Below, one piece after another: positions 17,052 through 24,843 of a stretch of 43,840 bases of DNA. This DNA comes from Bacteroidales bacterium (lineage in GTDB: Bacteria; Bacteroidota; Bacteroidia; Bacteroidales; P3). Under the pieces are notes generated by a model. That model was not told the origin of the DNA, searched no databases, and saw nothing but the letters and a program-made list of their open reading frames with translations. How positions within the stretch are numbered: the stretch's first letter is position 1; each line of letters opens with the position of its first letter. The translations under genes and the position numbers were made by a program. Where the stretch lies: assembly GCA_017428115.1 (NCBI GenBank), contig JAFRRK010000080.1, positions 1-43,840 of the forward strand, written 5' to 3'.

Positions 17052-17080
17052 CAAATATACAACTTTTTTTAATTAACAAA
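17052..17080 (-). promoter_or_regulatory. Predicted promoter of the six-gene cluster
   Basis: On the minus strand a TTTG (17080-17077) is followed after 17 nt by TATATTTG (17059-17052). This is close to the Bacteroidetes TTTG/TAnnTTTG promoter pattern, though the spacing is at the short end. It would give a ~170-nt leader before gene A. No other TAnnTTTG box was noticed in the cluster's internal spacers, in line with a single transcript. Confidence 0.5.
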
Positions 17081-17367
17081 GAATACTCTAATTTTTTTTT
17101 GCACTTCTTAAGATAATTGACTGGTATTACACATATTACAATCAATCATTTTTCTTTTTATTATCACCTTACTTTAAGTTTGACAAGTAAAACAAACATG
17201 CATTTCTAGTCGTTTTTAGCCAAACGCTTTTGTCTTCCTTTCCACAATCCTTAGCCGGGTAGTTTAGTGTTGATTATGCTTTGTCAGTACCTTTCTTCGT
17301 CGTACCTTCGTCGTGCCTTCGATTCTACAGACGAAGAAAACAGGAAGGCACAAAGGAGGGAGGCAGG

Positions 17368-17402
17368 AGGTAAGAGGTAAGAATTAAGAATTAAGAATTA
17401 AG
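17368..17402. repeat. 7-bp tandem repeat array (AGGTAAG x2, AATTAAG x3)
   Basis: Five consecutive heptamers: two AGGTAAG and three AATTAAG. The unit is the same as at the left edge of the window. Confidence 0.9.
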
Positions 17403-17578
17403 GGCTTAGAACTATGAACTATGGGGCATCAATAAGGTAAGAATAAAGGATATAAGAACTATGGAGTTTTTTCTCATGGGCTTTGACGAATGGGCAGTGT
17501 ATGAGCTGGGGGAAGGTGAGCATATTGTGAATGGGGAAGGTGGGGTGGATGTGTGCTTGGATTGAGGTCGGTGTTTTT

Positions 17579-17612
17579 TTTGGATTAATTACTATTTTTT
17601 TGTGTATCTTTG
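17579..17612 (+). promoter_or_regulatory. Predicted promoter of the DUF748 gene
   Basis: TTTG (17579-17582), 22 nt, then TATCTTTG (17605-17612): a Bacteroidetes -33/-7 pair. Transcription would start near 17619, just upstream of the ATG at 17637. That placement argues against the TTG at 17625 as the start codon. Confidence 0.6.
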
Positions 17613-17636
17613 CATTTGCGTTAGTTGTACTGTTTT

Positions 17637-19652
17637 ATGAAAAAGATATTGAAAATCATTGTTTTTGCACTGGGAGCAGTTGCAGGGCTGCTGGTGGTGC
17701 TGCTGCTGGCGGGCAGCCTGATGGGCGGTTGCGCCACGAGAAATTATGTCAACAGCCATGCCGAGGAGCTGATAGGAAGGCAGGCAAGTGTGGAGCATGT
17801 GGGGCTGAACTTGCTGACGGGCCGTGTGACTGTGCGCGGGCTGGAGGTGATGGAGGAGGACGGTAGGACACGGTTTGCGGGTTTCGACACGCTGGATGTG
17901 TCGGTGTCGCTGTTGAGGCTGCTGGGCCGGAGGGTGCAGGTGCGCCATCTGACGCTGGCAGGCTTTGATGCCCACATTGTGCAGGACAGCATGAGGTTTA
18001 ATTTTTCGAGCATGGTGGACTACCTGCGTGGCGACACAACAGCTGAGGAGGAGACCGACAGCACTCCCAGTCGCTGGAGTGTGAGCATGCACCGCATACG
18101 TCTGTCTGAGAGCAGTCTGCTCTACGAGGACCGCCCGCGGCAGAGCCATATAGGTTTCCACCGCCTTAACCTGCTGGTCCCCGACTTTGTGGTAGGCGGC
18201 GGGGAGCGCACTGATGCCGACCTGACGGTGGCCTTGGCCGAAGGTGGCGAGCTGGCCGTGGGGGCCAACCACGATGCTTCGACGGGCGACTTCGAGGTGA
18301 GGCTGAGGCTTGAGGATTTTGCACTCGACCAGCTGAAGCCATATGTGGTGGACCGCACTTTTATCGAGCACATCAATGGGCATCTGGCCCTCACTGCATC
18401 GGCAAGGGGCAACACGGCTCATATTATCGAGAGCGCAATAGCTGCCAACGCCGTGGTTGAAGGCGTGGAGGTGGTGGACAGCAGTGCCACCGCAGTGGCC
18501 GCGCTGAAGCAGCTGAGGGTGGAGGTAAACAAGATAGTGCCTGGCCAGCGGCTGATAGATGTAGGCAGCATTGACCTGGACGGCCTGACGGCAAGCTATG
18601 AGCTGTTTGCCGACAGCAGCAACACGTTGAGCCGCCTGCTACAGCCCAAGGGCGACGACAGCCTGATGGCAGCCACCGACAGCAGCGCGGCAGCCGAGGA
18701 GGTAGACAGCCTGCCCCAGCCACCGTTGCAGCTGAGGATAGGACGGGTGGCCCTGAGGGGCATCAACCTGACCTATGCCGACCACACGATGCCTGACGAC
18801 TTTGTGTTTCCGGTGACCGATATCAGCCTGGAGGCGACAGACCTGACCACCACGGGCATGAACAATGCACGCCTGCGGGCCAACCTGCCAGGTGGAGCCA
18901 CCCTGGCCGCCGACTGGCAGGGCAATATCAGCCAGTGGAAGCAGCACCAGCATCTGGTACTGAACCTCAAGGGGCTGCACCTTAAGGACCTCAGCCCTTA
19001 TATGGTGGCATACTTCGGAATGCCTTTTAGCGACGGCATCTTCAGCTTTACGAGCAACAACAGCATAGTGGCAAGTCGTTTGGACGGCAAGAACCACATA
19101 GACATCTACAAGCCCACCTTGGGCGAGAAGCGGACGGGGGTGAAGCCACGGCTGAAACTGCCTGTGAGGGCGGCACTGTATGTGCTTAAGGACAAGGACG
19201 GCAAGGTGCTGCTGGATGTGCCGGTGAAGGGCAATGTGGACAATCCCGAGTTTAACTATATGAAGCTGGTGTGGAAGACCTTGGGCAACCTGATAGTGAA
19301 GGTGGCTACATCGCCGGCACGCCTGCTGAAGGATATGAAGGATGGGGGCGAGGAGCTGTTTGTGCCTATCGATGCTGAAGAGGAGGATTTCACCTCGGAG
19401 CAGCTGTATCTGATAGACCAGCTGGCGGAGATGGTGAAGGATGAGGAGGCTATGGTGCTGCACTTTGAACTGCAGACACGCCCCAACGACAACGACAGGC
19501 CTGCCACGCACCACCAGCACCTCAACAGGGCTCTGGCACACCACCTTGAGAAACTGGGCGTGGGCAAAAAGCAGTATAGCATCCACACCGCCGCACCCGA
19601 CGAGAATGTGGCAATGGAGGGATATGCGATTGAATTGAAAATTGAAAATTGA
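17637..19652 (+). CDS. DUF748/AsmA-like membrane-anchored protein
   Basis: 671 aa from ATG 17637; a TTG twelve bases upstream is less likely. An N-terminal hydrophobic segment (~4-30) is followed by NYVNSHAEELIGRQASVEHV. Then come GRVTVRGLEVMEEDGRTRF, a FDTLDVSVSLLRLLGRRVQV stretch and RFNFSSMVDYL. These are hallmarks of the DUF748 branch of the AsmA-like proteins, large beta-rich proteins that sit in the periplasm attached to the inner membrane. AsmA-like proteins are linked to outer membrane lipid homeostasis; a role here is inferred only from that family. The C-terminal segment (AMVLHFELQTR ... LEKLGVGKKQYSI) is also typical. The last six codons (ELKIEN) and the stop lie inside a 7-bp repeat array, so the C-terminus appears to be created by the repeat. 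The next gene follows after 164 nt. Confidence 0.85.
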   Translation: MKKILKIIVFALGAVAGLLVVLLLAGSLMGGCATRNYVNSHAEELIGRQASVEHVGLNLLTGRVTVRGLEVMEEDGRTRFAGFDTLDVSVSLLRLLGRRVQVRHLTLAGFDAHIVQDSMRFNFSSMVDYLRGDTTAEEETDSTPSRWSVSMHRIRLSESSLLYEDRPRQSHIGFHRLNLLVPDFVVGGGERTDADLTVALAEGGELAVGANHDASTGDFEVRLRLEDFALDQLKPYVVDRTFIEHINGHLALTASARGNTAHIIESAIAANAVVEGVEVVDSSATAVAALKQLRVEVNKIVPGQRLIDVGSIDLDGLTASYELFADSSNTLSRLLQPKGDDSLMAATDSSAAAEEVDSLPQPPLQLRIGRVALRGINLTYADHTMPDDFVFPVTDISLEATDLTTTGMNNARLRANLPGGATLAADWQGNISQWKQHQHLVLNLKGLHLKDLSPYMVAYFGMPFSDGIFSFTSNNSIVASRLDGKNHIDIYKPTLGEKRTGVKPRLKLPVRAALYVLKDKDGKVLLDVPVKGNVDNPEFNYMKLVWKTLGNLIVKVATSPARLLKDMKDGGEELFVPIDAEEEDFTSEQLYLIDQLAEMVKDEEAMVLHFELQTRPNDNDRPATHHQHLNRALAHHLEKLGVGKKQYSIHTAAPDENVAMEGYAIELKIEN

Positions 19653-19661
19653 GAATTGAGT
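19634..19661. repeat. 7-bp tandem repeat spanning the stop codon of the DUF748 gene
   Basis: ATTGAAA, ATTGAAA, ATTGAGA, ATTGAGT. The TGA at 19650-19652 falls inside the array, so the terminal residues ELKIEN are repeat-encoded. Confidence 0.9.
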
Positions 19662-19668
19662 TGAAGGA

Positions 19669-19695
19669 GTTCCGGCGGACTACCGATAGCGGAAC
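19669..19695. repeat. Palindromic part of a composite intergenic element
   Basis: GTTCCG (19669-19674) pairs with CGGAAC (19690-19695), next to ATAGCGGAACGGAGCAGAGAAC. Heptamer-type repeats flank it on both sides. A similar element, CTAGCGAAGCGCAGAAC, occurs at ~30780 beside AATTGAG repeats, suggesting a dispersed composite repeat. Confidence 0.55.
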
Positions 19696-19775
19696 GGAGC
19701 AGAGAACGAAAGAATTGAAAATAAACTATAAACAATAATCTTTAAACTCTAAAAGTAAAAAGAATTGTGAATAAG

Positions 19776-19803
19776 CTCTAAACTTTAATCTCTAAACTTT
19801 AAA
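19776..19803. repeat. 7-bp tandem repeat (CTCTAAA/CTTTAAT alternating)
   Basis: CTCTAAA, CTTTAAT, CTCTAAA, CTTTAAA, ending 13 nt before the ATG of the protease gene. The array therefore forms most of the protease leader. Confidence 0.9.
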
Positions 19804-19816
19804 ACTATATAATAAG

Positions 19817-22801
19817 ATGAAACATTTTGTCGTATTGGTATTAGGTTTGTTTCTTCTGCTCTTCACGGCGCAGGGGCAGGTGCTGAGGCCTGAGCAGGTG
19901 CGCCACAACGCCCAGCAGTTTGCTAACGAGGCGATGGGTAAGGAGGTGGAGCTGAAGGAGGAGGCACTGCCCGAATGGGGCAGCCTACATGCCTACAATA
20001 TGGTGGGCGGCGGCTATGTGATAGCCAGCAGCGACGAGCGCGTACGCCCCATTCTGGCCTATTCGACCACAGGGTGTATCAACTACAACGACCTGCCTGA
20101 CGGGTTGCAATACTGGCTGGGGGAATATGAGAGCCAGACTGCCCAGCTAGGACTCACAACATTGGAGGAGCTGATGGCCGCCTACGCCGACACATTGACA
20201 AAGCTGCCCGAGTTAGCAGACACTGTGGCCCCCCTGTTGTCGACAGCATGGACACAATATCGCTACGGCTACAACAGCATGGCTCCTTACGACAGCGTGA
20301 TAGCCGCCGACAGCACGATGTCCCGCTTTGAGGGGAGACCCACGGTGGGCTGCATGGCTCTGGCCATGGCCCAGGTAATGCGCTACTGGCAGTTTCCGAC
20401 ACATGGCGTGGGCAGCCACAGCTACAGCCTAGAGGGTGTATACGAGTGCTGGCGCTACGGCACGCTGAGCGCTGACTTTGCCAACACTACCTACGACTAT
20501 GCCCACATGCCCTACAAGCTGACCGACAGCAGTTCGGCGACAGAGGTGGAGGCTGTGGCCAGGCTGGCATCGCACTGCGGCATCAGCTGCAATATGCAGT
20601 ATAACACCGATTGTCGCGGATCGTCGGGGGCACATCTGAACAGCGCCTTGGCCGCATTGCAGCATTATTTCCACTACAGCCCCAACGCCCATATGGAGAT
20701 GATGATGCAGCACGGCGCCTCGGCATGGAAGAGGATGCTGAAAGAGGATTTGAGCTCCGGACGCCCGATATTGTACTGCGGGCAGTCGTATCGCAACGAT
20801 GCCGACAGCACCGTGGAGGGGGGCCACGCCTTTGTGTTTGACGGCTACGACGCAAGGGACTATTTCCATGTGAACTGGGGCTGGCACGGGTCGTGCGACG
20901 GGTACTACTCGCTCAGTGTGCTGCGCCCAATGACGCAATATGACTTTACATCATACCAATACTGCGTATTGGAGCTGGAACCCTGCACAGAGCCCATGCC
21001 GGTGCTCACCATGGCTGCTGACCTGACGCTGGACAGCCTGCGTATCGACACCCACGAACCTCTGAGCGGCCACTACAGCATTACCAACATGGGCGACGCA
21101 AGGGGGACGCTGTTCTATGGGGTGAACATTTATGGCAAGGAGGACCGAATGTACTACGGCTGCGTGGACGGCCGCCGCATAACGCTCGACCCAGGCGACA
21201 CGGCAGTGTGCGACTTTGCCTACTGCCTGCATCTGCCCGAGGGCGAATATACTGCCCTGATGCAGTACAGCACCGACAGCTTCTATGCCGGGATAGAGGT
21301 GGATGAGACGCTATACCATGCCGACCTTGACCATGTGTATGAAGTGGATTTCAGTGTGGCAGACACACGGCATAGGGAGCTGAGCAACCTGGTGCTGTTT
21401 CTACGCTTTGCTGACGACCCGCCCTTTAGCAAGGGTGCTGCCGACATACACAACCTGTTCAGTAACGCACAGAAGAATGTTGAGGACTATTTCCAGAAGA
21501 TGTCGTATGGCTACATTCGGTTTAACACGGTGTATGCCCGGCAATTACAGGGAAGCCTGATAGTGCCATACACCGACAGCCATCCTCGCGGCTACTACCA
21601 GCCCTACAGCGAAGATAACCCGATAGGCTACACCACGCCCAACCCCACAATAGGTATTTCGATGCGCGAGGCTGAGCTGATAGCAAGGCTGTGCCGCTAT
21701 ATCGACTCCGCCCGGCTGGTGAGAGGACAGAATGTGCTGGACGGCGATGACGACGGCGACATAGACAATGTGTCGATCGTTGTTCAAGGCAACGTGGGCA
21801 GATGGGCCGAACTGCTGTGGCCACATATGGAGTTTTTCCCCCACGACTCGGTGGGACACACCGTAACCATCAATGGAAAAAGGGTGAATGCCTTCAACTT
21901 TGAGTTTGAGGGCAGCAGCTATTTCTCCCTGCGCACCTTTGCCCACGAGATGGGGCATTCGCTCGGCCTGCCCGACCTATATCACTATCACCACTACACC
22001 GATGTGTATCCCGTATACTACGACATGATGGCAGTGGGGACCAACCACCCCTCGGCAATATATAAGCATCGGGTGCTGAATTTGGGCAACACACCCACCC
22101 AAATCACCGAGGAGGGCAACTATACCATCAACGCTGTGAACAGCAGCCCTACAAACAACCTATACTATATCAAGTCGGCTATCGACAGCACCCAATGGTA
22201 TACTATTGAATACCGCTCGCCCGACGAGGAGTATGAGGTATCACTGAATCAGAGCGGTCTGATTATCGGTCGCTGGGTGGACACGACGACAAGGGACATT
22301 TACCGTGGGGGCAACGCCTTTTTCGACTACTACAACACCGCCAATGCCTACTGGGTGTTTCGACCCAATAGCGATAGCGACACGCTGAACGGCGACGTGG
22401 GCGACTGCTATTTCTCGTATGGCTCGGGGAGAAACGCCTTCGGACCCTCCACCAACCCCCACCCCTATCTGACCGACGGCACGCGGGAGCATAGTTTTGA
22501 GATATACAATATTATGGAGAATGGCGACGAATGCACCTTCTCAGTAAGATGGCTGCATGAGGACTGCGAAGACCTACCCAATCAGGTGGTGGCGGCATAC
22601 CCCAACCCCACCAGCCGAAGAATATGGCTGAAAGGAGTGGTCGAAGGCACACCGATTCGCATTTACAACACCTACGGCGCATTGCTGCTCACCGTTGTTT
22701 GGAACGGCAATAGTATAGACCTGACCCAGCTCCCAGCAGGACTGTACATGCTTGCCACGCCTACTTCTGCATGCAAGATTATCAAGAAAAACACAGACTA
22801 A
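19817..22801 (+). CDS. Secreted dual protease: C10 cysteine peptidase + M6-like metallopeptidase + T9SS sorting domain
   Basis: 994 aa. The signal peptide is ~1-20 (ends AQGQ). A streptopain-type propeptide follows (~20-135; GGGYVIASSDERVRPILAYS). The C10 peptidase domain (~140-395) has the catalytic Cys179 in VGCMALAMAQVMRYW and His337 in GGHAFVFDGYD, followed by YFHVNWGWHGSCDGYY. A beta-sandwich-like region lies at ~400-515. From ~521 an M6 (immune inhibitor A-like) metallopeptidase domain carries the zinc motif H710-E-M-G-H714 followed by SLGLPDLY. The C-terminus (~922-994; AYPNPTSRR ... GALLLTV ... LPAGLYML) matches the type A sorting domain cleaved by the T9SS. The protein is predicted to be exported and attached to the surface or released. 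Carrying both active sites in one chain is unusual. porQ elsewhere in the window supports a T9SS in this organism. Confidence 0.9.
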   Translation: MKHFVVLVLGLFLLLFTAQGQVLRPEQVRHNAQQFANEAMGKEVELKEEALPEWGSLHAYNMVGGGYVIASSDERVRPILAYSTTGCINYNDLPDGLQYWLGEYESQTAQLGLTTLEELMAAYADTLTKLPELADTVAPLLSTAWTQYRYGYNSMAPYDSVIAADSTMSRFEGRPTVGCMALAMAQVMRYWQFPTHGVGSHSYSLEGVYECWRYGTLSADFANTTYDYAHMPYKLTDSSSATEVEAVARLASHCGISCNMQYNTDCRGSSGAHLNSALAALQHYFHYSPNAHMEMMMQHGASAWKRMLKEDLSSGRPILYCGQSYRNDADSTVEGGHAFVFDGYDARDYFHVNWGWHGSCDGYYSLSVLRPMTQYDFTSYQYCVLELEPCTEPMPVLTMAADLTLDSLRIDTHEPLSGHYSITNMGDARGTLFYGVNIYGKEDRMYYGCVDGRRITLDPGDTAVCDFAYCLHLPEGEYTALMQYSTDSFYAGIEVDETLYHADLDHVYEVDFSVADTRHRELSNLVLFLRFADDPPFSKGAADIHNLFSNAQKNVEDYFQKMSYGYIRFNTVYARQLQGSLIVPYTDSHPRGYYQPYSEDNPIGYTTPNPTIGISMREAELIARLCRYIDSARLVRGQNVLDGDDDGDIDNVSIVVQGNVGRWAELLWPHMEFFPHDSVGHTVTINGKRVNAFNFEFEGSSYFSLRTFAHEMGHSLGLPDLYHYHHYTDVYPVYYDMMAVGTNHPSAIYKHRVLNLGNTPTQITEEGNYTINAVNSSPTNNLYYIKSAIDSTQWYTIEYRSPDEEYEVSLNQSGLIIGRWVDTTTRDIYRGGNAFFDYYNTANAYWVFRPNSDSDTLNGDVGDCYFSYGSGRNAFGPSTNPHPYLTDGTREHSFEIYNIMENGDECTFSVRWLHEDCEDLPNQVVAAYPNPTSRRIWLKGVVEGTPIRIYNTYGALLLTVVWNGNSIDLTQLPAGLYMLATPTSACKIIKKNTD

Positions 22802-22849
22802 GTATAACGTGCTTACAAATAAATTAATAGCAACTTACGATTCAACTAT

Positions 22850-23701
22850 ATGGGATTAACAAAATGGATTTTTGCAGGGCTTGGCTGGGTGATAGGTGCT
22901 GGTCCATTGGGAGCCCTGCTGGGCTATATGATAGGTAATGCCATTGAGCGCAACAGCCAACAAATAGGCTCAGGGAGCCAAGACTTTAGCAGTCACCGCG
23001 GCCCCTATCGCAATAATGGCACACAGGACGACATCAATGTGGCCCTAATCGTGCTGATAGCCGCCATAATCAAGGCCGACGGCAATGTCAGACGGTCGGA
23101 ACTGGACTATGTGAAACGTTTTCTGCTGAAAAATTATGGCGAAGAGAAGGGTAAGCAGTACCTTATTTTGCTGCGCGACTTGGTGAAGCCCGAAAGGTAC
23201 ATTGACGTTGCCGCCATCAGCAACCAGATAAAGCAAAACACCGACTACACCACCCGCTACCACATGATGGACTTCCTCTTTGGGCTGGCAACGTCCGATA
23301 ACAGCTACACGCGGCTAGAAAACGAGGTGATGCTTTCGATAGCAAAAGGCTTGGGCATCAACACTAGCGACTATATGAGTATGTACACACGCCACGTCGA
23401 GTTACATAATAATAGAGGCAGCAGCAGTTATTGGCGCAATGCAGGCGGCGGTTCGAGCTACTCAAGTTCGTCTAGCTCAAGCGGCTACGGCTCACAGCGC
23501 AAAGACCCCTATAAGGTGCTCGGATTGACATCCACCGCCACCGACGAGGAGGTGAAAAAAGCCTACCGCCGCCTAGCCATGAAGTATCATCCCGACAAAG
23601 TGGAGGGAATGGGCGAGGAGGTGAAAAAGAATGCCGAAGCCCAATTCCGCGAAATCAACGAGGCTTACGAGCAGATAAAGTCTGCCCGCGGGATGAAGTG
23701 A
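22850..23701 (+). CDS. DjlA-like protein: TerB domain + C-terminal J domain
   Basis: 283 aa. A Gly-rich hydrophobic N-terminus (~5-30, [21 protein letters not shown]) probably anchors it in the membrane. A TerB-like helical domain follows (~60-185; [21 protein letters not shown] ... [20 protein letters not shown]), then a Ser/Gly/Tyr-rich linker. A J domain ends the protein (~217-283) with the HPD motif in [11 protein letters not shown], needed to stimulate DnaK ATPase. The order is that of DjlA co-chaperones. It begins 49 nt after the protease gene and may be co-transcribed with it. The last 47 nt overlap the 3' end of the convergent ATP-grasp gene. Its substrate is not predictable from sequence. 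Confidence 0.88.
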   Translation: MGLTKWIFAGLGWVIGAGPLGALLGYMIGNAIERNSQQIGSGSQDFSSHRGPYRNNGTQDDINVALIVLIAAIIKADGNVRRSELDYVKRFLLKNYGEEKGKQYLILLRDLVKPERYIDVAAISNQIKQNTDYTTRYHMMDFLFGLATSDNSYTRLENEVMLSIAKGLGINTSDYMSMYTRHVELHNNRGSSSYWRNAGGGSSYSSSSSSSGYGSQRKDPYKVLGLTSTATDEEVKKAYRRLAMKYHPDKVEGMGEEVKKNAEAQFREINEAYEQIKSARGMK

Positions 23702-24671
23702 TTCCCCTGAGGAAGTCGGCTTTGAGACCCCGATTGAGGTTGCGCTGGTCGGCAATGAGCTCGCCTTTGTTGGCCTCGACAAGCATCCAACCCTGTGCGG
23801 TGAGGGCGTAGTCCCAACTGACATATCCCAACTTGGGCAGTCGGCGGGCACAATCTTCGGCTGCTGCCAACAGCTGCTGCCAGCAAGGTATCTGTTCGCC
23901 CATGAAGGTAATGCCACTATCGGGGTGGCTAAGCTGTTTTTCAGGTCCCTTGCTAGTAGCGGAGGTGACGATGATGCCGGTGACAGGGTCGATGTTTGCA
24001 CAATAGCCCCCTTGGGCACAATTGTCGCAGAAGGCACCATGGCAGCCACAGCGCAGGTTGGCAGTGAGCACAGTGATGCTGCCGCGGTGGTTGAGGGTAT
24101 TGATGCGCACAGTGTTCACCGAACTCGGGTTCCAACGTGCCATGGAGGGCAACTGCTCAATGCGCTGCTCCACAATATGGCGACGCCCACGATGCACAAT
24201 CTCGTCATACAGGCGGCTCCACCCGTCGGCATCCTCGGCATGCAACAGCCGCACACCGCGTCCCGCACAATCGTCGACAGGTTTCGACACCAGCCACCCC
24301 TCGTCAAGGCCGAAACGCACAAAGGCATCATGCTGGCCCTTATCGGTGCAGAGCATAAAACGGCGCTTATAGTAGTCGGAGAATAGCAAGGCCGTGCGGT
24401 ATTTGTCCATCACCACGGCCTGCTGACGAGGATTATTGATACGTCGGCACACCCGGTTGCGATAGGCATCCGTGATGTAGGTACGCCTCTCAGCATCATC
24501 CTTGTGGGCAAAATCATAGCTGTCGTACTCTTCATAATAGGTTCCATGCAGCAGGGCCTCATGGCATTTGTCCTTATCGCCATGAGCTAACCTAAGATAA
24601 TGACGATAGCGACGGGGCAACAAGGTGCGATAGAGTAAGAGATAGATATTTTGAATCGAAGGGGAGGACAT
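23655..24671 (-). CDS. ATP-grasp protein of the sugar-transfer-associated type
   Basis: 338 aa, no signal peptide. The sequence fits the sugar-transfer-associated ATP-grasp family (Pfam ATPgrasp_ST): a [14 protein letters not shown] nucleotide loop (~150-163), the characteristic [17 protein letters not shown] (~197-213), and [20 protein letters not shown] (~222-241; the family usually has DN...GG here). [19 protein letters not shown] (~266-284) and [20 protein letters not shown] (~307-326) complete the fold. Family members probably ligate a carboxylate to an amine or sugar nucleotide; the substrate here is unknown. Several Cys residues in the central segment are unusual. The 3' end overlaps the TerB-DnaJ gene by 47 nt on the opposite strand. 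Upstream are heptamer repeats (24680-24707). Confidence 0.82.
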   Translation of the reverse strand: MSSPSIQNIYLLLYRTLLPRRYRHYLRLAHGDKDKCHEALLHGTYYEEYDSYDFAHKDDAERRTYITDAYRNRVCRRINNPRQQAVVMDKYRTALLFSDYYKRRFMLCTDKGQHDAFVRFGLDEGWLVSKPVDDCAGRGVRLLHAEDADGWSRLYDEIVHRGRRHIVEQRIEQLPSMARWNPSSVNTVRINTLNHRGSITVLTANLRCGCHGAFCDNCAQGGYCANIDPVTGIIVTSATSKGPEKQLSHPDSGITFMGEQIPCWQQLLAAAEDCARRLPKLGYVSWDYALTAQGWMLVEANKGELIADQRNLNRGLKADFLRGITSSRGQTLSARKPR

Positions 24672-24679
24672 CTTTTATG

Positions 24680-24707
24680 AATTGAGAATTGAGAATTGAG
24701 AATTAGG
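24680..24707. repeat. 7-bp tandem repeat (AATTGAG x3 + AATTAGG)
   Basis: The array lies directly upstream of the ATP-grasp start codon. Further heptamer-like units (AAACTCT, CAACTCT) are at ~24748-24764. Confidence 0.9.
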
Positions 24708-24843
24708 GCGGGAGCCAAAACATCACAACATATCCGCTTTCAACACTAAACTCTCAACTCTAAACCTATTGTTTTTTACTTCCACCATAACTCCCATTAT
24801 AACTTATCTTAGTCCTTAATTCTTACCTCATTATTGCTGCTCA

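Larger units (their letters stand above)
16876..17636. other. Divergent intergenic region between the six-gene cluster and the DUF748 gene
   Basis: This 761-nt region holds a minus-strand promoter-like site for the cluster (17052-17080) and a plus-strand one for the DUF748 gene (17579-17612). It also has a 7-bp repeat array (17368-17402), followed by two GAACTAT units near 17410. The cluster leader (16876 to about 17046) is long and contains ACCCGTTGA twice, exactly 100 nt apart (16892 and 16992). No gene is evident. Open frames here lack start context and family resemblance. Confidence 0.65.

Noticed and set aside
17368-17402. CRISPR-like repeat array
   Set aside because: The units are 7 bp and directly adjacent without spacers; no cas genes are nearby.
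18639-19586. 315-codon open frame on the minus strand
   Set aside because: Antisense to the DUF748 gene and without family signatures; a GC-rich shadow frame.
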